This document shows positions 9,953-17,086 of a stretch of DNA of 38,118 nt, in pieces (position 1 is the stretch's first letter; every line of letters begins with the position of its first letter). Source of the stretch: Thiobacillus denitrificans (GTDB lineage Bacteria > Pseudomonadota > Gammaproteobacteria > Burkholderiales > Thiobacillaceae); assembly GCA_002403375.1 (NCBI GenBank), contig DHHQ01000003.1, positions 110,369-148,486 of the forward strand, read 5' to 3'. Position numbers and translations under genes: made by a program. A model generated the notes under the pieces. That model was not told where the DNA came from, did not search any database, and was given only the letters and a program-made list of their open reading frames with translations.

Positions 9953-11632
9953 ATGAGACTTTCAAACATCACCATTCAGAATTTCCGGAGCATCGAGAAC
10001 TTAAGCGTCGATCTCCCCGGGCACTACACCGCCATTAGCGGAAAGAACAATTCAGGTAAATCTAATTTACTGCGTCCTCTAAAACTTTTATTTGAGCCGG
10101 AACAGCGTTTCCGATTCAACGATGAAGAAATCAAGCACTCTCAACACTTCCCTCTGTGGAAGAAAAAGGAATCGCCTGAGAACATCAAAATTTCGGCGAC
10201 ACTAAAAATCGCACGGACTGAAGACGCGAGTGTTTTCAAACTCGTTGAAGAGTTTTTCAAATTCTCGGACGACGTAAAGGAGTTGGATTTAATCCTGTCG
10301 GCTGAGTATCAAAAGGACAAAGACCAACCTGAATATATCGTCAGACTGGGTGACGAGACCCTTGATTCGTATAAGTCCAAGACGATTTTTACGACAATTA
10401 AGACTTCGGGAGCTTTCCAGTTTCACAATTCAACCGAGCCCAATCATCCATTTGATTCGAGAAACCACTTGGGTGATCTTATTGGCGAGTTATCAAAGGC
10501 CGACAGAGAGCAAATCACGAAAGAGAGAGACCGGCTTTCAAAGACCGTTTCAGGAGTTGCAAAAAAGCATCAAAAAGATGTTTCAGATCTCCTCGGGCGT
10601 TTAGAAGAAAAATATTCCGTAAGCCTCTCGGTTCCCAAATTGAACTTGGATTTCTTGCCCATAAACATCACGCTTGGAGATAAACGATTTGAAGTGTCGT
10701 TAGATGAGTGGGGTAGTGGAACGAAAAACCGGACTCATATTCTTCTCGCGTTGTTCAAGGCGAAAAAGTTCGCCGAGTCTTTGGACGACGACACCAAAAT
10801 TTCTCCGGTGCTAATAATAGAAGAACCCGAAAGCTTCTTGCACCCGTCAGCGCAAGCTGAGTTCGGCCGGATAATTCAAGATCTAAGCGAAGAGTTTAAG
10901 GTTCAAGTCATCGTTGCGACCCACAGCCCATATTTTCTTAGCCAACAACGCCCAGAGAGCAACGTCCTGTTGAGTCGAAAGCTTGAGACAGGGCAACTTC
11001 GTGCAACGGAGCAAATACAAATTCAATCAGAAAACTGGATGGAGCCATTCGCCCTTAATCTTGGACTATCAAACCCTGAATTTGAGCCTTGGAAGCCAAT
11101 TTTCTTTTCCAAGACCAACAAGATACTGCTCGTAGAAGGCGAAATTGACAAAGAGTATTTCGAGTTGCTGCGGGATGAAGCGCATGGCGCCAACAGACTA
11201 TGTTTCGATGGCGAAATTTATGGATATGGAGGCACTGGCACACTACAAAACGGTGTCCTATTGCGATTTATCAAAGGCAGATACCATCGCTTCTTCGTGA
11301 CTTTTGATCTCGACGCTGAAGCTCAGCTTGCAAAGCTTCTACAAAGCCTAGGCATGGAGAAGGGAAAACATTTTTCCGCTGTCGGCGTCAACGGTGGAGG
11401 ACGTGAAAAGATCGAAGGGCTCTTGCCGGATTCGGTAAAAGGGGCTGTTTATGGCAAGCATGGAGCCTTGGTGCAACAAGCTCTCGCTGGAGCAGGCGAA
11501 GAGTCGAAGTCTGCAAAACAAAAACTAAAGAAATTTCTCCTAGAAGAGTTTAAGAATAAGGCTACTCCTGGCACCGAGTTCTATAGTGAGTTTTACAAGC
11601 TCGCAAAGCTAATAAACAAGGCGATGGCGTAA
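9953..11632 (+). CDS. OLD-family ATP-dependent endonuclease (ATPase plus TOPRIM)
   Basis: This 559-residue protein joins an SMC/RecF-like ABC ATPase to a C-terminal TOPRIM nuclease, the layout of OLD (overcoming lysogenization defect) proteins and of GajA. Visible motifs are FRSIENL near the start, Walker A GKNNSGKS (30-37), a WGSGTKN signature region (about 254-260), Walker B VLIIEEPESFLHP (about 286-298) and the switch VIVATHSPYF (about 317-326). TOPRIM then shows ILLVEGEIDKEYF (about 391-403) with the acidic Glu, and TFDLDAE (about 447-453) with the Asp pair. No UvrD helicase follows, so it fits solitary class 1 OLD rather than Gabija. The gene is clearly AT-richer than its neighbours and looks acquired. 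Upstream, AAGG is 15 bases from the ATG, a weak site. A role in phage defence is inferred. Confidence 0.85.
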   Translation: MRLSNITIQNFRSIENLSVDLPGHYTAISGKNNSGKSNLLRPLKLLFEPEQRFRFNDEEIKHSQHFPLWKKKESPENIKISATLKIARTEDASVFKLVEEFFKFSDDVKELDLILSAEYQKDKDQPEYIVRLGDETLDSYKSKTIFTTIKTSGAFQFHNSTEPNHPFDSRNHLGDLIGELSKADREQITKERDRLSKTVSGVAKKHQKDVSDLLGRLEEKYSVSLSVPKLNLDFLPINITLGDKRFEVSLDEWGSGTKNRTHILLALFKAKKFAESLDDDTKISPVLIIEEPESFLHPSAQAEFGRIIQDLSEEFKVQVIVATHSPYFLSQQRPESNVLLSRKLETGQLRATEQIQIQSENWMEPFALNLGLSNPEFEPWKPIFFSKTNKILLVEGEIDKEYFELLRDEAHGANRLCFDGEIYGYGGTGTLQNGVLLRFIKGRYHRFFVTFDLDAEAQLAKLLQSLGMEKGKHFSAVGVNGGGREKIEGLLPDSVKGAVYGKHGALVQQALAGAGEESKSAKQKLKKFLLEEFKNKATPGTEFYSEFYKLAKLINKAMA

Positions 11633-11822
11633 TCAGCAGCAGTGGATAATCGGGGCCAGACCACGGTTTTCGCGCAGCAACGTTCGGCGATGGGTTAGGT
11701 CTTACATTGACGTATTGCATTGCAAAACCTCGTATCTTTCTTCTGCCGACCTTGAAAGCCCTGAGGATAAACTATCTCGCGTGATCGAGCAGGCTGAGTC
11801 GGGAGACATCGGCAAGACTTAA
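11616..11822 (+). pseudogene. Open-frame remnant between OLD gene and IS110 element
   Basis: A frame different from the OLD gene is open for 68 codons, from after a stop at 11613 to TAA at 11820, with no ATG start. Its end reads like real protein (LHCKTSYLSSADLESPEDK, then LSRVIEQAESGDIGKT). I do not recognise the family. It could be the 3' end of a gene cut off by rearrangement next to the insertion sequence, or a chance open frame. Confidence 0.3.
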
Positions 11823-11835
11823 GGCCGCCTTTCGT

Positions 11836-11922
11836 GGGCAAGCCTGTGGGTCAGATAGGTGCCCCGGCTCATTTCTCGTTTCTCAAAACCGAACGGTAAC
11901 TTGGGCCAGTGCGACCTCGCAC
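11836..11922 (+). ncRNA. Candidate IS110 bridge-RNA region
   Basis: This non-coding stretch upstream of the transposase can fold into at least two stem-loops. GGGCA (11836-11840) pairs with TGCCC (11860-11864) around a 19-base loop, and GTGCGA (11909-11914) pairs with TCGCAC (11917-11922). The first loop contains GGGTCAGATA, complementary to the sequence at the transposase stop (12969-12978). Bridge RNAs of IS110 elements carry loops whose guide bases pair with donor ends and target. The assignment is inferred from position and complementarity only; the RNA limits are unknown. Confidence 0.35.
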
Positions 11923-11952
11923 CAGAGCCTGCATACGAGGAAGGTTAAAACG

Positions 11953-12975
11953 ATGAACGGAGCCGCGCACGACACATGGGCACATGTCGGCATTGATGTT
12001 TCAAAACGCAAACTGGATTGCGCCATCCTGCTGAATGGCAAGATCAAATCCAAAGTTGTGAATAACGATCGACCTGGTTTTGCGCAGCTGAACGCCTGGC
12101 TGCAAGAACGAGGCGCCGTCACTGACAGCACGCATCTGTGTCTGGAAGCCACCGGCCCATACAGCGAGCAAGTCGCTCTGGCGCTGGTTGATTTCGGCTG
12201 GATGGTCAGCGTCGTCAATCCTGCCCGCATCAAGGGTTTCGCCCAAAGCGAGCTGGCGCGCAACAAGACCGACCGGGCAGATGCGGCCTTGCTGGCGCGC
12301 TTCTGTGCCGCCATGCGCCCCAGCGTGTGGACGCCGCCGAGCCCCGCCTATCGGCAACTGCGCGCCATGGTCGAACGGCTGCAAGCCCTGAAGGACATGC
12401 ATCAACAGGAAGTCAACCGTATGGAAGCGCATCACGCCAGCGGCGAGACCACCGTTCTGGCCAACGTAAAAATCCACATCGTCTGGCTCGACGAGCGGAT
12501 CGCCGAACTGCAACGCGAAATCAACGACCACATCGACGGCCACCCGGAACTAAAACAGGACGCCGACCTGATCGCCAGCATTCCCGGCATTGGCGAGGCC
12601 ACAGTGGCGAAGGTGTTGGCTTATGCGGGTGACGTTCGTCGCTTTGCCAGCGCTAAAGCGTTGGCCGCCTTCATCGGAATATGTCCGCGTCAGCGGCAGT
12701 CAGGCTGCTCGGTTAAAGGGCGCACAATGATCTCTCGAACCGGCCATGCGGACTTGCGCAAAGCCTTATACATGCCAGGATTGGTGGCGCTGCGTCACAA
12801 CCCGATCCTGAAGGCATTTGGTGCAAGGATGAAAGCGAATGGCTTGGCACCGAAGGCTGTGGTGGGCGCAACGATGCGCAAGCTCGCCCATCTGATCTAC
12901 GGCGTAGTGAAATCAGGAAAACCGTTTGATGCAAATTTCGCTATGAACGGGGTTGCAATTCAAGACGGTATCTGA
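11953..12975 (+). CDS. IS110-family transposase (DEDD recombinase)
   Basis: The intact 340-residue transposase has the N-terminal RuvC-like DEDD domain: HVGIDVSKRKLD with Asp15, CLEATGPYSEQ with the Glu at about 64, and NKTDRADAALLARF with the two Asp at about 107-110. A helical linker follows, then the C-terminal Tnp domain with SIPGIGEATVAKVLAYAGD, the RQRQSGCSVKG segment that carries the likely catalytic Ser, and GHADLRKALYMPGLVALRHNP. AGGAAGG lies nine bases before the ATG. Length and motifs are complete, so it may be active. It catalyses RNA-guided excision and insertion through a circular intermediate. Confidence 0.93.
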   Translation: MNGAAHDTWAHVGIDVSKRKLDCAILLNGKIKSKVVNNDRPGFAQLNAWLQERGAVTDSTHLCLEATGPYSEQVALALVDFGWMVSVVNPARIKGFAQSELARNKTDRADAALLARFCAAMRPSVWTPPSPAYRQLRAMVERLQALKDMHQQEVNRMEAHHASGETTVLANVKIHIVWLDERIAELQREINDHIDGHPELKQDADLIASIPGIGEATVAKVLAYAGDVRRFASAKALAAFIGICPRQRQSGCSVKGRTMISRTGHADLRKALYMPGLVALRHNPILKAFGARMKANGLAPKAVVGATMRKLAHLIYGVVKSGKPFDANFAMNGVAIQDGI

Positions 12976-12979
12976 CCCC

Positions 12980-13006
12980 AATTTCTTGCAATTTCTTAAA
13001 TTTCTT
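12980..13006. repeat. Three AATTTCTT direct repeats at the IS right flank
   Basis: AATTTCTT occurs at 12980-12987, 12990-12997 and 12999-13006, two or one bases apart, immediately beyond the likely right end of the IS110 element. It may be the IS end, part of the target, or slippage-prone AT-rich DNA. Confidence 0.5.
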
Positions 13007-13050
13007 GTGGCCCTGAAATCAAGAATAAAATAATAATGTATTACATCTAA

Positions 13051-13641
13051 TCAATCTTCGTAACATTCTAATGCAGATATATCTAATGAGCTGGGTATTT
13101 TAGGCCTATTCGCTGCTTCGTCCATGCACTGCGCATATTTCTCCTCACGTGCACTTTTGTAATTTTGCCTTGCCTCATCCGCCCTCCACTCAATTTTTAG
13201 GCTGCTCATTCTGGCCGCAATTTCGTGATATTTTGGAATTATCTCCGGCACACACAGCACTTTAAATAAAGCCTCACCAAGTGTGTTTGGAGCGACTTCG
13301 CTAAACGCTGCGCTTGGACTATCATAACTGCATGCATTTAGTACCGAGCGGCTTTCCGAGTAAGCAATGTTTTTCTTAATACGCAATGTGGTCTGCTTGC
13401 AGTCAACTTCGATGAACATTAATTCGTACTCAATTTTTTCACCCATCCGCTCACATTCTTTTTCTTTGGGTGGCGTGTAAGTGCTCTTGAACCATGCACC
13501 AGCCCTGTCACCCCTGATACTCTGCCTATCAATTGCGATCTCCTGATCAAAGTCAGTGGCAACGAGCATCCAATCGGCAGCGTTGGCGCCCCCCGAGAGG
13601 CAGACAAGGCCCGCCATTAGCCAAAGCAGCGTTTTCTTCAT
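13051..13641 (-). CDS. Secreted protein of unknown function (adhesin-E-like start)
   Basis: The 196-residue product begins with a clear Sec signal peptide (MKKTLLWLMAGLVCLSGGANA, cleavage after about residue 21), so it is periplasmic or exported. The mature start (ADWMLVATDFDQEIAIDRQ, then GDRAGAWFKSTYTPP) resembles small surface-adhesin-E-like proteins. The rest, with six cysteines, is not recognised. GAGG precedes the ATG by eight bases. The gene is AT-richer than the genome and lies between the IS110 element and a tandem repeat, so it is likely part of the acquired block. Its function is unknown. Confidence 0.7.
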   Translation of the reverse strand: MKKTLLWLMAGLVCLSGGANAADWMLVATDFDQEIAIDRQSIRGDRAGAWFKSTYTPPKEKECERMGEKIEYELMFIEVDCKQTTLRIKKNIAYSESRSVLNACSYDSPSAAFSEVAPNTLGEALFKVLCVPEIIPKYHEIAARMSSLKIEWRADEARQNYKSAREEKYAQCMDEAANRPKIPSSLDISALECYED

Positions 13642-13698
13642 GGTGTTCCCTCAGGCTGTTTCCATTGTTCTTCGATGGTACGACCAACCCCTTTGCCT

Positions 13699-13751
13699 TG
13701 GGGTAAATGGGGTCATGGGGTAAATGGGGTCACATGGGGTAAATGGGGTCA
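13699..13751. repeat. Tandem 17-bp repeat, three exact copies
   Basis: TGGGGTAAATGGGGTCA occurs at 13699-13715, 13716-13732 and 13735-13751; the last copy is preceded by an extra CA. Each unit is itself two related halves (TGGGGTaAA/TGGGGTCA). The end of the array (AAATGGGGTCAGA, 13741-13753) is nearly the inverse of the sequence at the IS110 right end (12971-12984). It lies between the ends of the acquired block and the AHSA1 gene. Confidence 0.85.
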
Positions 13752-13817
13752 GACACCATTACCACTTCCCATTGCGCTTTCCGGGCCGCAGCAGTTGGCG
13801 CCATGCTTCGGGAGGAT

Positions 13818-14276
13818 TCAATTCCAGTTGTCGATTTTGAGGTCCCGCGGCGAGGGCTTTCCGCTTCCCGTTTCCACATAGCCGCGAAGGCTCAGGAGAA
13901 ACGTCGCCCACTTCATGCTGCAGTGCGACATGAACTCGACGGCCTCGCGCCAGTTTCTGTGACCGAACAGGACGATGGTCTGGCTGTCCTGCTCGGATAG
14001 CTGGAAGGTGATCTCGGTTCCGACCCATTCGGCGGGTCCCTCGACGCAGCGCCATCGAACTTCTTTCGGTGCGTCGAGCGCATGCACCTCCATCACGATC
14101 TTGCCTTTGAGTTCACCGGTCTCCGACCGGAAAAGGAATTCGATCCTCCCGCCCAGCCTGTCATCCCCCCGAACGTCCTCGGTCCACCATCGGGCGAGAC
14201 CTTCCAGCGTTGTCAGGGCTGCGTAGACCTGCGTTGCAGGGGACCGGATCCCGATGCGATGTGTGATGTCGGCCAT
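13818..14276 (-). CDS. SRPBCC/AHSA1-like protein
   Basis: This 152-residue single-domain protein has the helix-grip fold of the START/AHSA1 group: MADITHRIGIRSPATQVYAALTTLEGLARWWTEDV-like opening, then GGRIEFLF, VMEVHALDAPKEVRWRCVEG and TEITFQLSEQD. I chose the ATG at 14276, which has GGAGG seven bases upstream; longer frames run into non-coding DNA. Members bind hydrophobic ligands or act in stress responses, but the ligand is not predictable. A TGCATTAAAGCA motif lies 116 bp upstream and recurs upstream of the DoxX gene. Confidence 0.8.
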   Translation of the reverse strand: MADITHRIGIRSPATQVYAALTTLEGLARWWTEDVRGDDRLGGRIEFLFRSETGELKGKIVMEVHALDAPKEVRWRCVEGPAEWVGTEITFQLSEQDSQTIVLFGHRNWREAVEFMSHCSMKWATFLLSLRGYVETGSGKPSPRDLKIDNWN

Positions 14277-14391
14277 TTCAACCTCCGGGAAAAAAACGGG
14301 GCGGGACGGGACGCGGCACCCCGGCCATGCGCCACGCTCCGCGGGCGGCAGTGCGATCGCGGTGGAGAACGGCGGACGCGTCCTGTTACCT

Positions 14392-14403
14392 TGCATTAAA
14401 GCA
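14392..14403. promoter_or_regulatory. Shared 12-bp motif, copy 1
   Basis: TGCATTAAAGCA lies in the 262-bp gap between the divergent AHSA1-like gene and the gene at 14539. The same 12 bases occur upstream of doxX at 18721-18732. In both places the motif is upstream of a minus-strand gene and is followed on that strand by GTA two bases later. The TGC/GCA ends are symmetric, as in an operator. The rest of this gap shows only a weak TACAAT (14459-14464) in the direction of the 14539 gene. Confidence 0.35.
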
Positions 14404-14538
14404 CCCGGCCTCGATGATGGAACGGCAGACGGCGGTGTATCGTTCCGCGCCCTGCCCGTACAATCGGCCGGCAGAAGCCCGCCGACCCAGGCAGGTATCT
14501 GGAACCGATCAATCAAGCACGCGACAGGACAACACAGC

Positions 14539-14931
14539 ATGGAGTTTCTTCAGGAAGTCCACCATCCCGGCCTCGCCATTTCCCGCCTCAAGCAATCACT
14601 GACGATCGAGAACCTGCCGAACCTGTGCGCCTCGATCAGCACGGCATCGCCGCGCACGGATAACGAAGGCGAGCTCTACTGCCTGTGGGGATCGTTCAAC
14701 GTCCGTCGCGACGAGATCCGCAATGGCGTGCGCTACGCGCTGGTCGAGTGTCCCCACGCGCTGGCCTGGACGGTGACGCTTGACGAGGCGCGGGAGCACG
14801 TGACTATCCACTGCACGATCGACAAGACGCAGCCGGATCCGGAATTCGCCGAGTCGATCCACGGCTTTGTCGCGGACTGGGCGGACGGGGTGCGCGAAGG
14901 ATTCCGGGCGCTGGCTGTCGAACCGGCATGA
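14539..14931 (+). CDS. Conserved-looking hypothetical protein
   Basis: I do not recognise this 130-residue soluble protein. It has an N-terminal segment MEFLQEVHHPGLAISRL, a strand-rich middle (GELYCLWGSFNVRRDEIRNG, then YALVECPHALAWTVTL) and an acidic C-terminal helix. There is no signal peptide or membrane segment. The coding bias matches the neighbours. Its end overlaps the next gene by ATGA, and that gene in turn overlaps rlmA, so the three are probably one coupled operon. The shape could suggest a small ligand-binding or regulatory domain, but that is a guess. Confidence 0.7.
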   Translation: MEFLQEVHHPGLAISRLKQSLTIENLPNLCASISTASPRTDNEGELYCLWGSFNVRRDEIRNGVRYALVECPHALAWTVTLDEAREHVTIHCTIDKTQPDPEFAESIHGFVADWADGVREGFRALAVEPA

Positions 14932-15314
14932 GCATCCCCCGCATGGCAACGCTCTTTTCCCTGATCGAATCCCCCTTCCCGCCCGATTTCAGCACCCTCT
15001 ACCGCAGGCTCGGCATCGAGGCGCAGCGCTTCGACTCGGCGCGCAACCTGCACCGCGCGCTACAGAAGCAGCCGCCGGACTTCTTCGTCGGCGAGTTCGT
15101 CTACGGCTGGGGCAACAACTACGCCGGCGCCAACGTCTCGAATCTCGACGTAACGATCCGGACGCTGCAGCGCTTCGCGCCGCAGGCGAAGGTGATCGTG
15201 TTCATGCATCCTCGCGAGGCGGACCACATCGGCAAGCTGCTCGAGCTCTTCCCGGTCCATGCCGTGCTGGCCTACCCGGTGTCGGAGCAGGCGATGGAGG
15301 CCGCGCTGCAGTGA
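14928..15314 (+). CDS. Hypothetical protein, receiver-like fold possible
   Basis: The 128-residue protein starts in an ATGA overlap with the previous gene and ends in a GTGA overlap with rlmA. It has alternating strands and helices (FFVGEFVYGWGNN, VTIRTLQRFAPQAKVIVFMHP, HAVLAYPVSEQAMEAAL) reminiscent of a degenerate response-regulator receiver domain: VIVFMH and AVLAYPV sit where the Thr and Lys strands would be. A phosphoacceptor Asp is not evident. An alternative ATG is at 14943. Its function is unknown; the context implies a link with the preceding gene. Confidence 0.7.
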   Translation: MSIPRMATLFSLIESPFPPDFSTLYRRLGIEAQRFDSARNLHRALQKQPPDFFVGEFVYGWGNNYAGANVSNLDVTIRTLQRFAPQAKVIVFMHPREADHIGKLLELFPVHAVLAYPVSEQAMEAALQ

Positions 15315-16153
15315 GCGTCGTTTCCTTCGACGCGCTCGCCTGTCCGCTCGACGGCCTGCCCCTGCATTGCACCGGTTCCGCCTGGGCCTGCGCATCCGGC
15401 CACAGCTTCGACGTCGCCAGCCAGGGCTACACGAACCTGTTGCCGGTGCAGCACAAGCGCTCGCGCGATCCGGGCGACAGCAAGGAGATGGTCGCGGCGC
15501 GCCAGCGCTTTCTCGCGGCGGGCTTCTACCAGCCGATCGCCGCTGCGGTGAGCCGGGCGGTGCTGGCCGGCGTTCCCGCCGACGCTTCGATAAGCTGCCT
15601 CGACGCCGGCTGCGGCGAGGGCTACTACCTGCGCGAGCTCGCCGCGGCGGTGCCGGAAGATCAGACACTGGCGCTGCTGGGGCTCGACATTTCCAAGTGG
15701 GCCGTGCTGGCGGCGGCGAAGCAGGACCGGCGCCCGACCTGGGTGGTCGGCAGCAACGCCAACGTGCCGGTGCTGCCGGGCACGCTCGATCGCGTGCTGT
15801 GCATGTTCGGCTTCCCCGTGTATGCCGAGTTCGCCCGGGTACTCAAGCCGGGCGGGCTGCTGGTGCAGGTCGACGCCGGCCCCGATCATCTGCGCGAACT
15901 GCGCGAGATCATCTACCCCAGCCTGAAGCCGGAACGCCCGGCCGACCTGCAAACGCCGGCAGGCTTCCGCCGCCTGCCGACGGAAGCGCTGCGCTTCCCG
16001 ATCGAATTGACCAATGCCGAGCAGATCGCCGACCTGCTGGCGATGACGCCGCATCTCCACCGCGCCACCGCCGAGGGGCGCGCACGCGCCGCTGCGCTGA
16101 CGGCGCTGTCGCTCGGCGTGGAAGTGCGGCTGACGGGCTTCCAACGCGAATAG
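15311..16153 (+). CDS. rlmA: RlmA-like 23S rRNA (guanine-N1)-methyltransferase
   Basis: RlmA methylates N1 of a guanine (G745 in E. coli) in 23S rRNA helix 35 using SAM. The GTG at 15311 overlaps the previous stop (GTGA) and gives 280 residues. The N-terminal zinc finger is visible (ACPLDGLPLHC, then WACASGHSFD); the second canonical Cys of the E. coli CPLC is Asp here. The strongly conserved YTNLLPVQHKRSRDPGDS follows, then the SAM motif LDAGCGEGYYLREL, and ARVLKPGGLLVQVDAGPDHLREL. The identity with the RlmA family is clear; the exact target base is inferred. Confidence 0.9.
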   Translation: MSVVSFDALACPLDGLPLHCTGSAWACASGHSFDVASQGYTNLLPVQHKRSRDPGDSKEMVAARQRFLAAGFYQPIAAAVSRAVLAGVPADASISCLDAGCGEGYYLRELAAAVPEDQTLALLGLDISKWAVLAAAKQDRRPTWVVGSNANVPVLPGTLDRVLCMFGFPVYAEFARVLKPGGLLVQVDAGPDHLRELREIIYPSLKPERPADLQTPAGFRRLPTEALRFPIELTNAEQIADLLAMTPHLHRATAEGRARAAALTALSLGVEVRLTGFQRE

Positions 16154-16252
16154 ACAGGCGCGCGGCGAGATTCATCGTCGCGGACATGCGGAGGGCCATC
16201 CCTTTGCGCTATCGTCTGCACTCACGATCCCAAGCGCCCCGCTGCAAACCCC

Positions 16253-17041
16253 ATGCACCCAACCATCTACCACATCCCCGTCTGCCCCTTCTGCCAGCGC
16301 CTCGACATCCTGCTCACGCTCAAGGGGCGGCGCGACGACGTCGCGTTCCAGGTCATCGACATCACGCAACCGCGACCCGACTGGCTGCTGCAGAAGACCC
16401 GCGGCACCACGGCGCTGCCGGTGCTGGAGACGGCCGACGGCCACATCATCAAGGAAAGCCTGGTCATCCTGCAGTACCTCGAGGACATCTACCCCGAGCC
16501 CGCGGTGGCGCAGCGCGACCCCTGGCGGCGCGCGGTGGAGGGCATGCTGACGCGGATGGACGGCGACTTCTTCAGCGCGGGCTACACGTGGCTGATGAAC
16601 CAGGAGCCCGCCCGCCGCGACGCGCTGCGCGACGCCATGCTGCAGCAGTACGCGCAGCTGAACGATTTCCTGGTCGCGCACGCGCCTTCCGGCCCGTTCC
16701 TGTTCGAGGATTTCGGCTGGGCGGAGACGGTTTTCACGCCCTTCTTCCAGCGCTTCTGGTTTCTCGAGTACTACGAGGACTTCGCGCTGCCGGACGAGGC
16801 GCGCTTTGCGCGCGTGCGCGAATGGATCGACGCCTGCCTCGCGCATCCGGCCGCCCAGCAGACGAGCAAGGAGGAAGTGGTCAAGCTCTATTACGACTAC
16901 TCGAGAGGCGTGGGCAACGGCGCGCTGCCGCCCGGGCGCAGCCGGTCGTCGATGGCGCTCGAGCCCGACTGGCGAAGCCGCCCGTGGCCGCCGCGCGACA
17001 AGTACGAGCACAGCGCGACCGACGCGGAACTGGACCTGTAA
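16253..17041 (+). CDS. Glutathione S-transferase family protein
   Basis: The 262-residue protein has a thioredoxin-fold N-terminal domain with a glutaredoxin-like CPFCQR site (residues 11-16), a cis-Pro strand (TALPVLET) and the ES pair that binds glutathione (IIKESLVILQYLED). An all-helical C-terminal domain follows. A Cys in place of the Ser/Tyr points to omega- or lambda-like thiol transferases that reduce rather than conjugate. The C-terminal 40 residues are rich in Arg and Pro. It stands alone, about 100 bp after rlmA and 45 bp before the next gene. The substrate is unknown. Confidence 0.85.
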   Translation: MHPTIYHIPVCPFCQRLDILLTLKGRRDDVAFQVIDITQPRPDWLLQKTRGTTALPVLETADGHIIKESLVILQYLEDIYPEPAVAQRDPWRRAVEGMLTRMDGDFFSAGYTWLMNQEPARRDALRDAMLQQYAQLNDFLVAHAPSGPFLFEDFGWAETVFTPFFQRFWFLEYYEDFALPDEARFARVREWIDACLAHPAAQQTSKEEVVKLYYDYSRGVGNGALPPGRSRSSMALEPDWRSRPWPPRDKYEHSATDAELDL

Positions 17042-17086
17042 CGCATCGGGCCTGCCCCACTCCATTCACACCCAGGACCGATCGTC

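Larger units (their letters stand above)
11823..12980 (+). mobile_element. IS110-family insertion sequence (ends uncertain)
   Basis: The element contains one transposase gene (11953-12975) preceded by at least 100 bp of non-coding DNA, as in the IS110 group, where a bridge RNA is encoded upstream of the transposase. A 10-bp inverted match, GGGTCAGATA at 11848-11857 and TATCTGACCC at 12969-12978, brackets the gene and overlaps its stop codon. IS110 ends usually lack clear terminal repeats and make no target duplication, so the boundaries given are approximate. The left limit is placed after the remnant frame and the right just past the inverted match. Confidence 0.6.

Noticed and set aside
9953..11632. 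Gabija (GajA) assignment for the OLD-type gene
   Set aside because: No GajB-like UvrD helicase gene is next to it; the remnant that follows has no helicase motif.
11848..12978. True terminal inverted repeats of the IS110 element
   Set aside because: A 10-bp match exists, but IS110 elements usually lack terminal repeats. I kept it only as an approximate marker and as a possible guide pairing.
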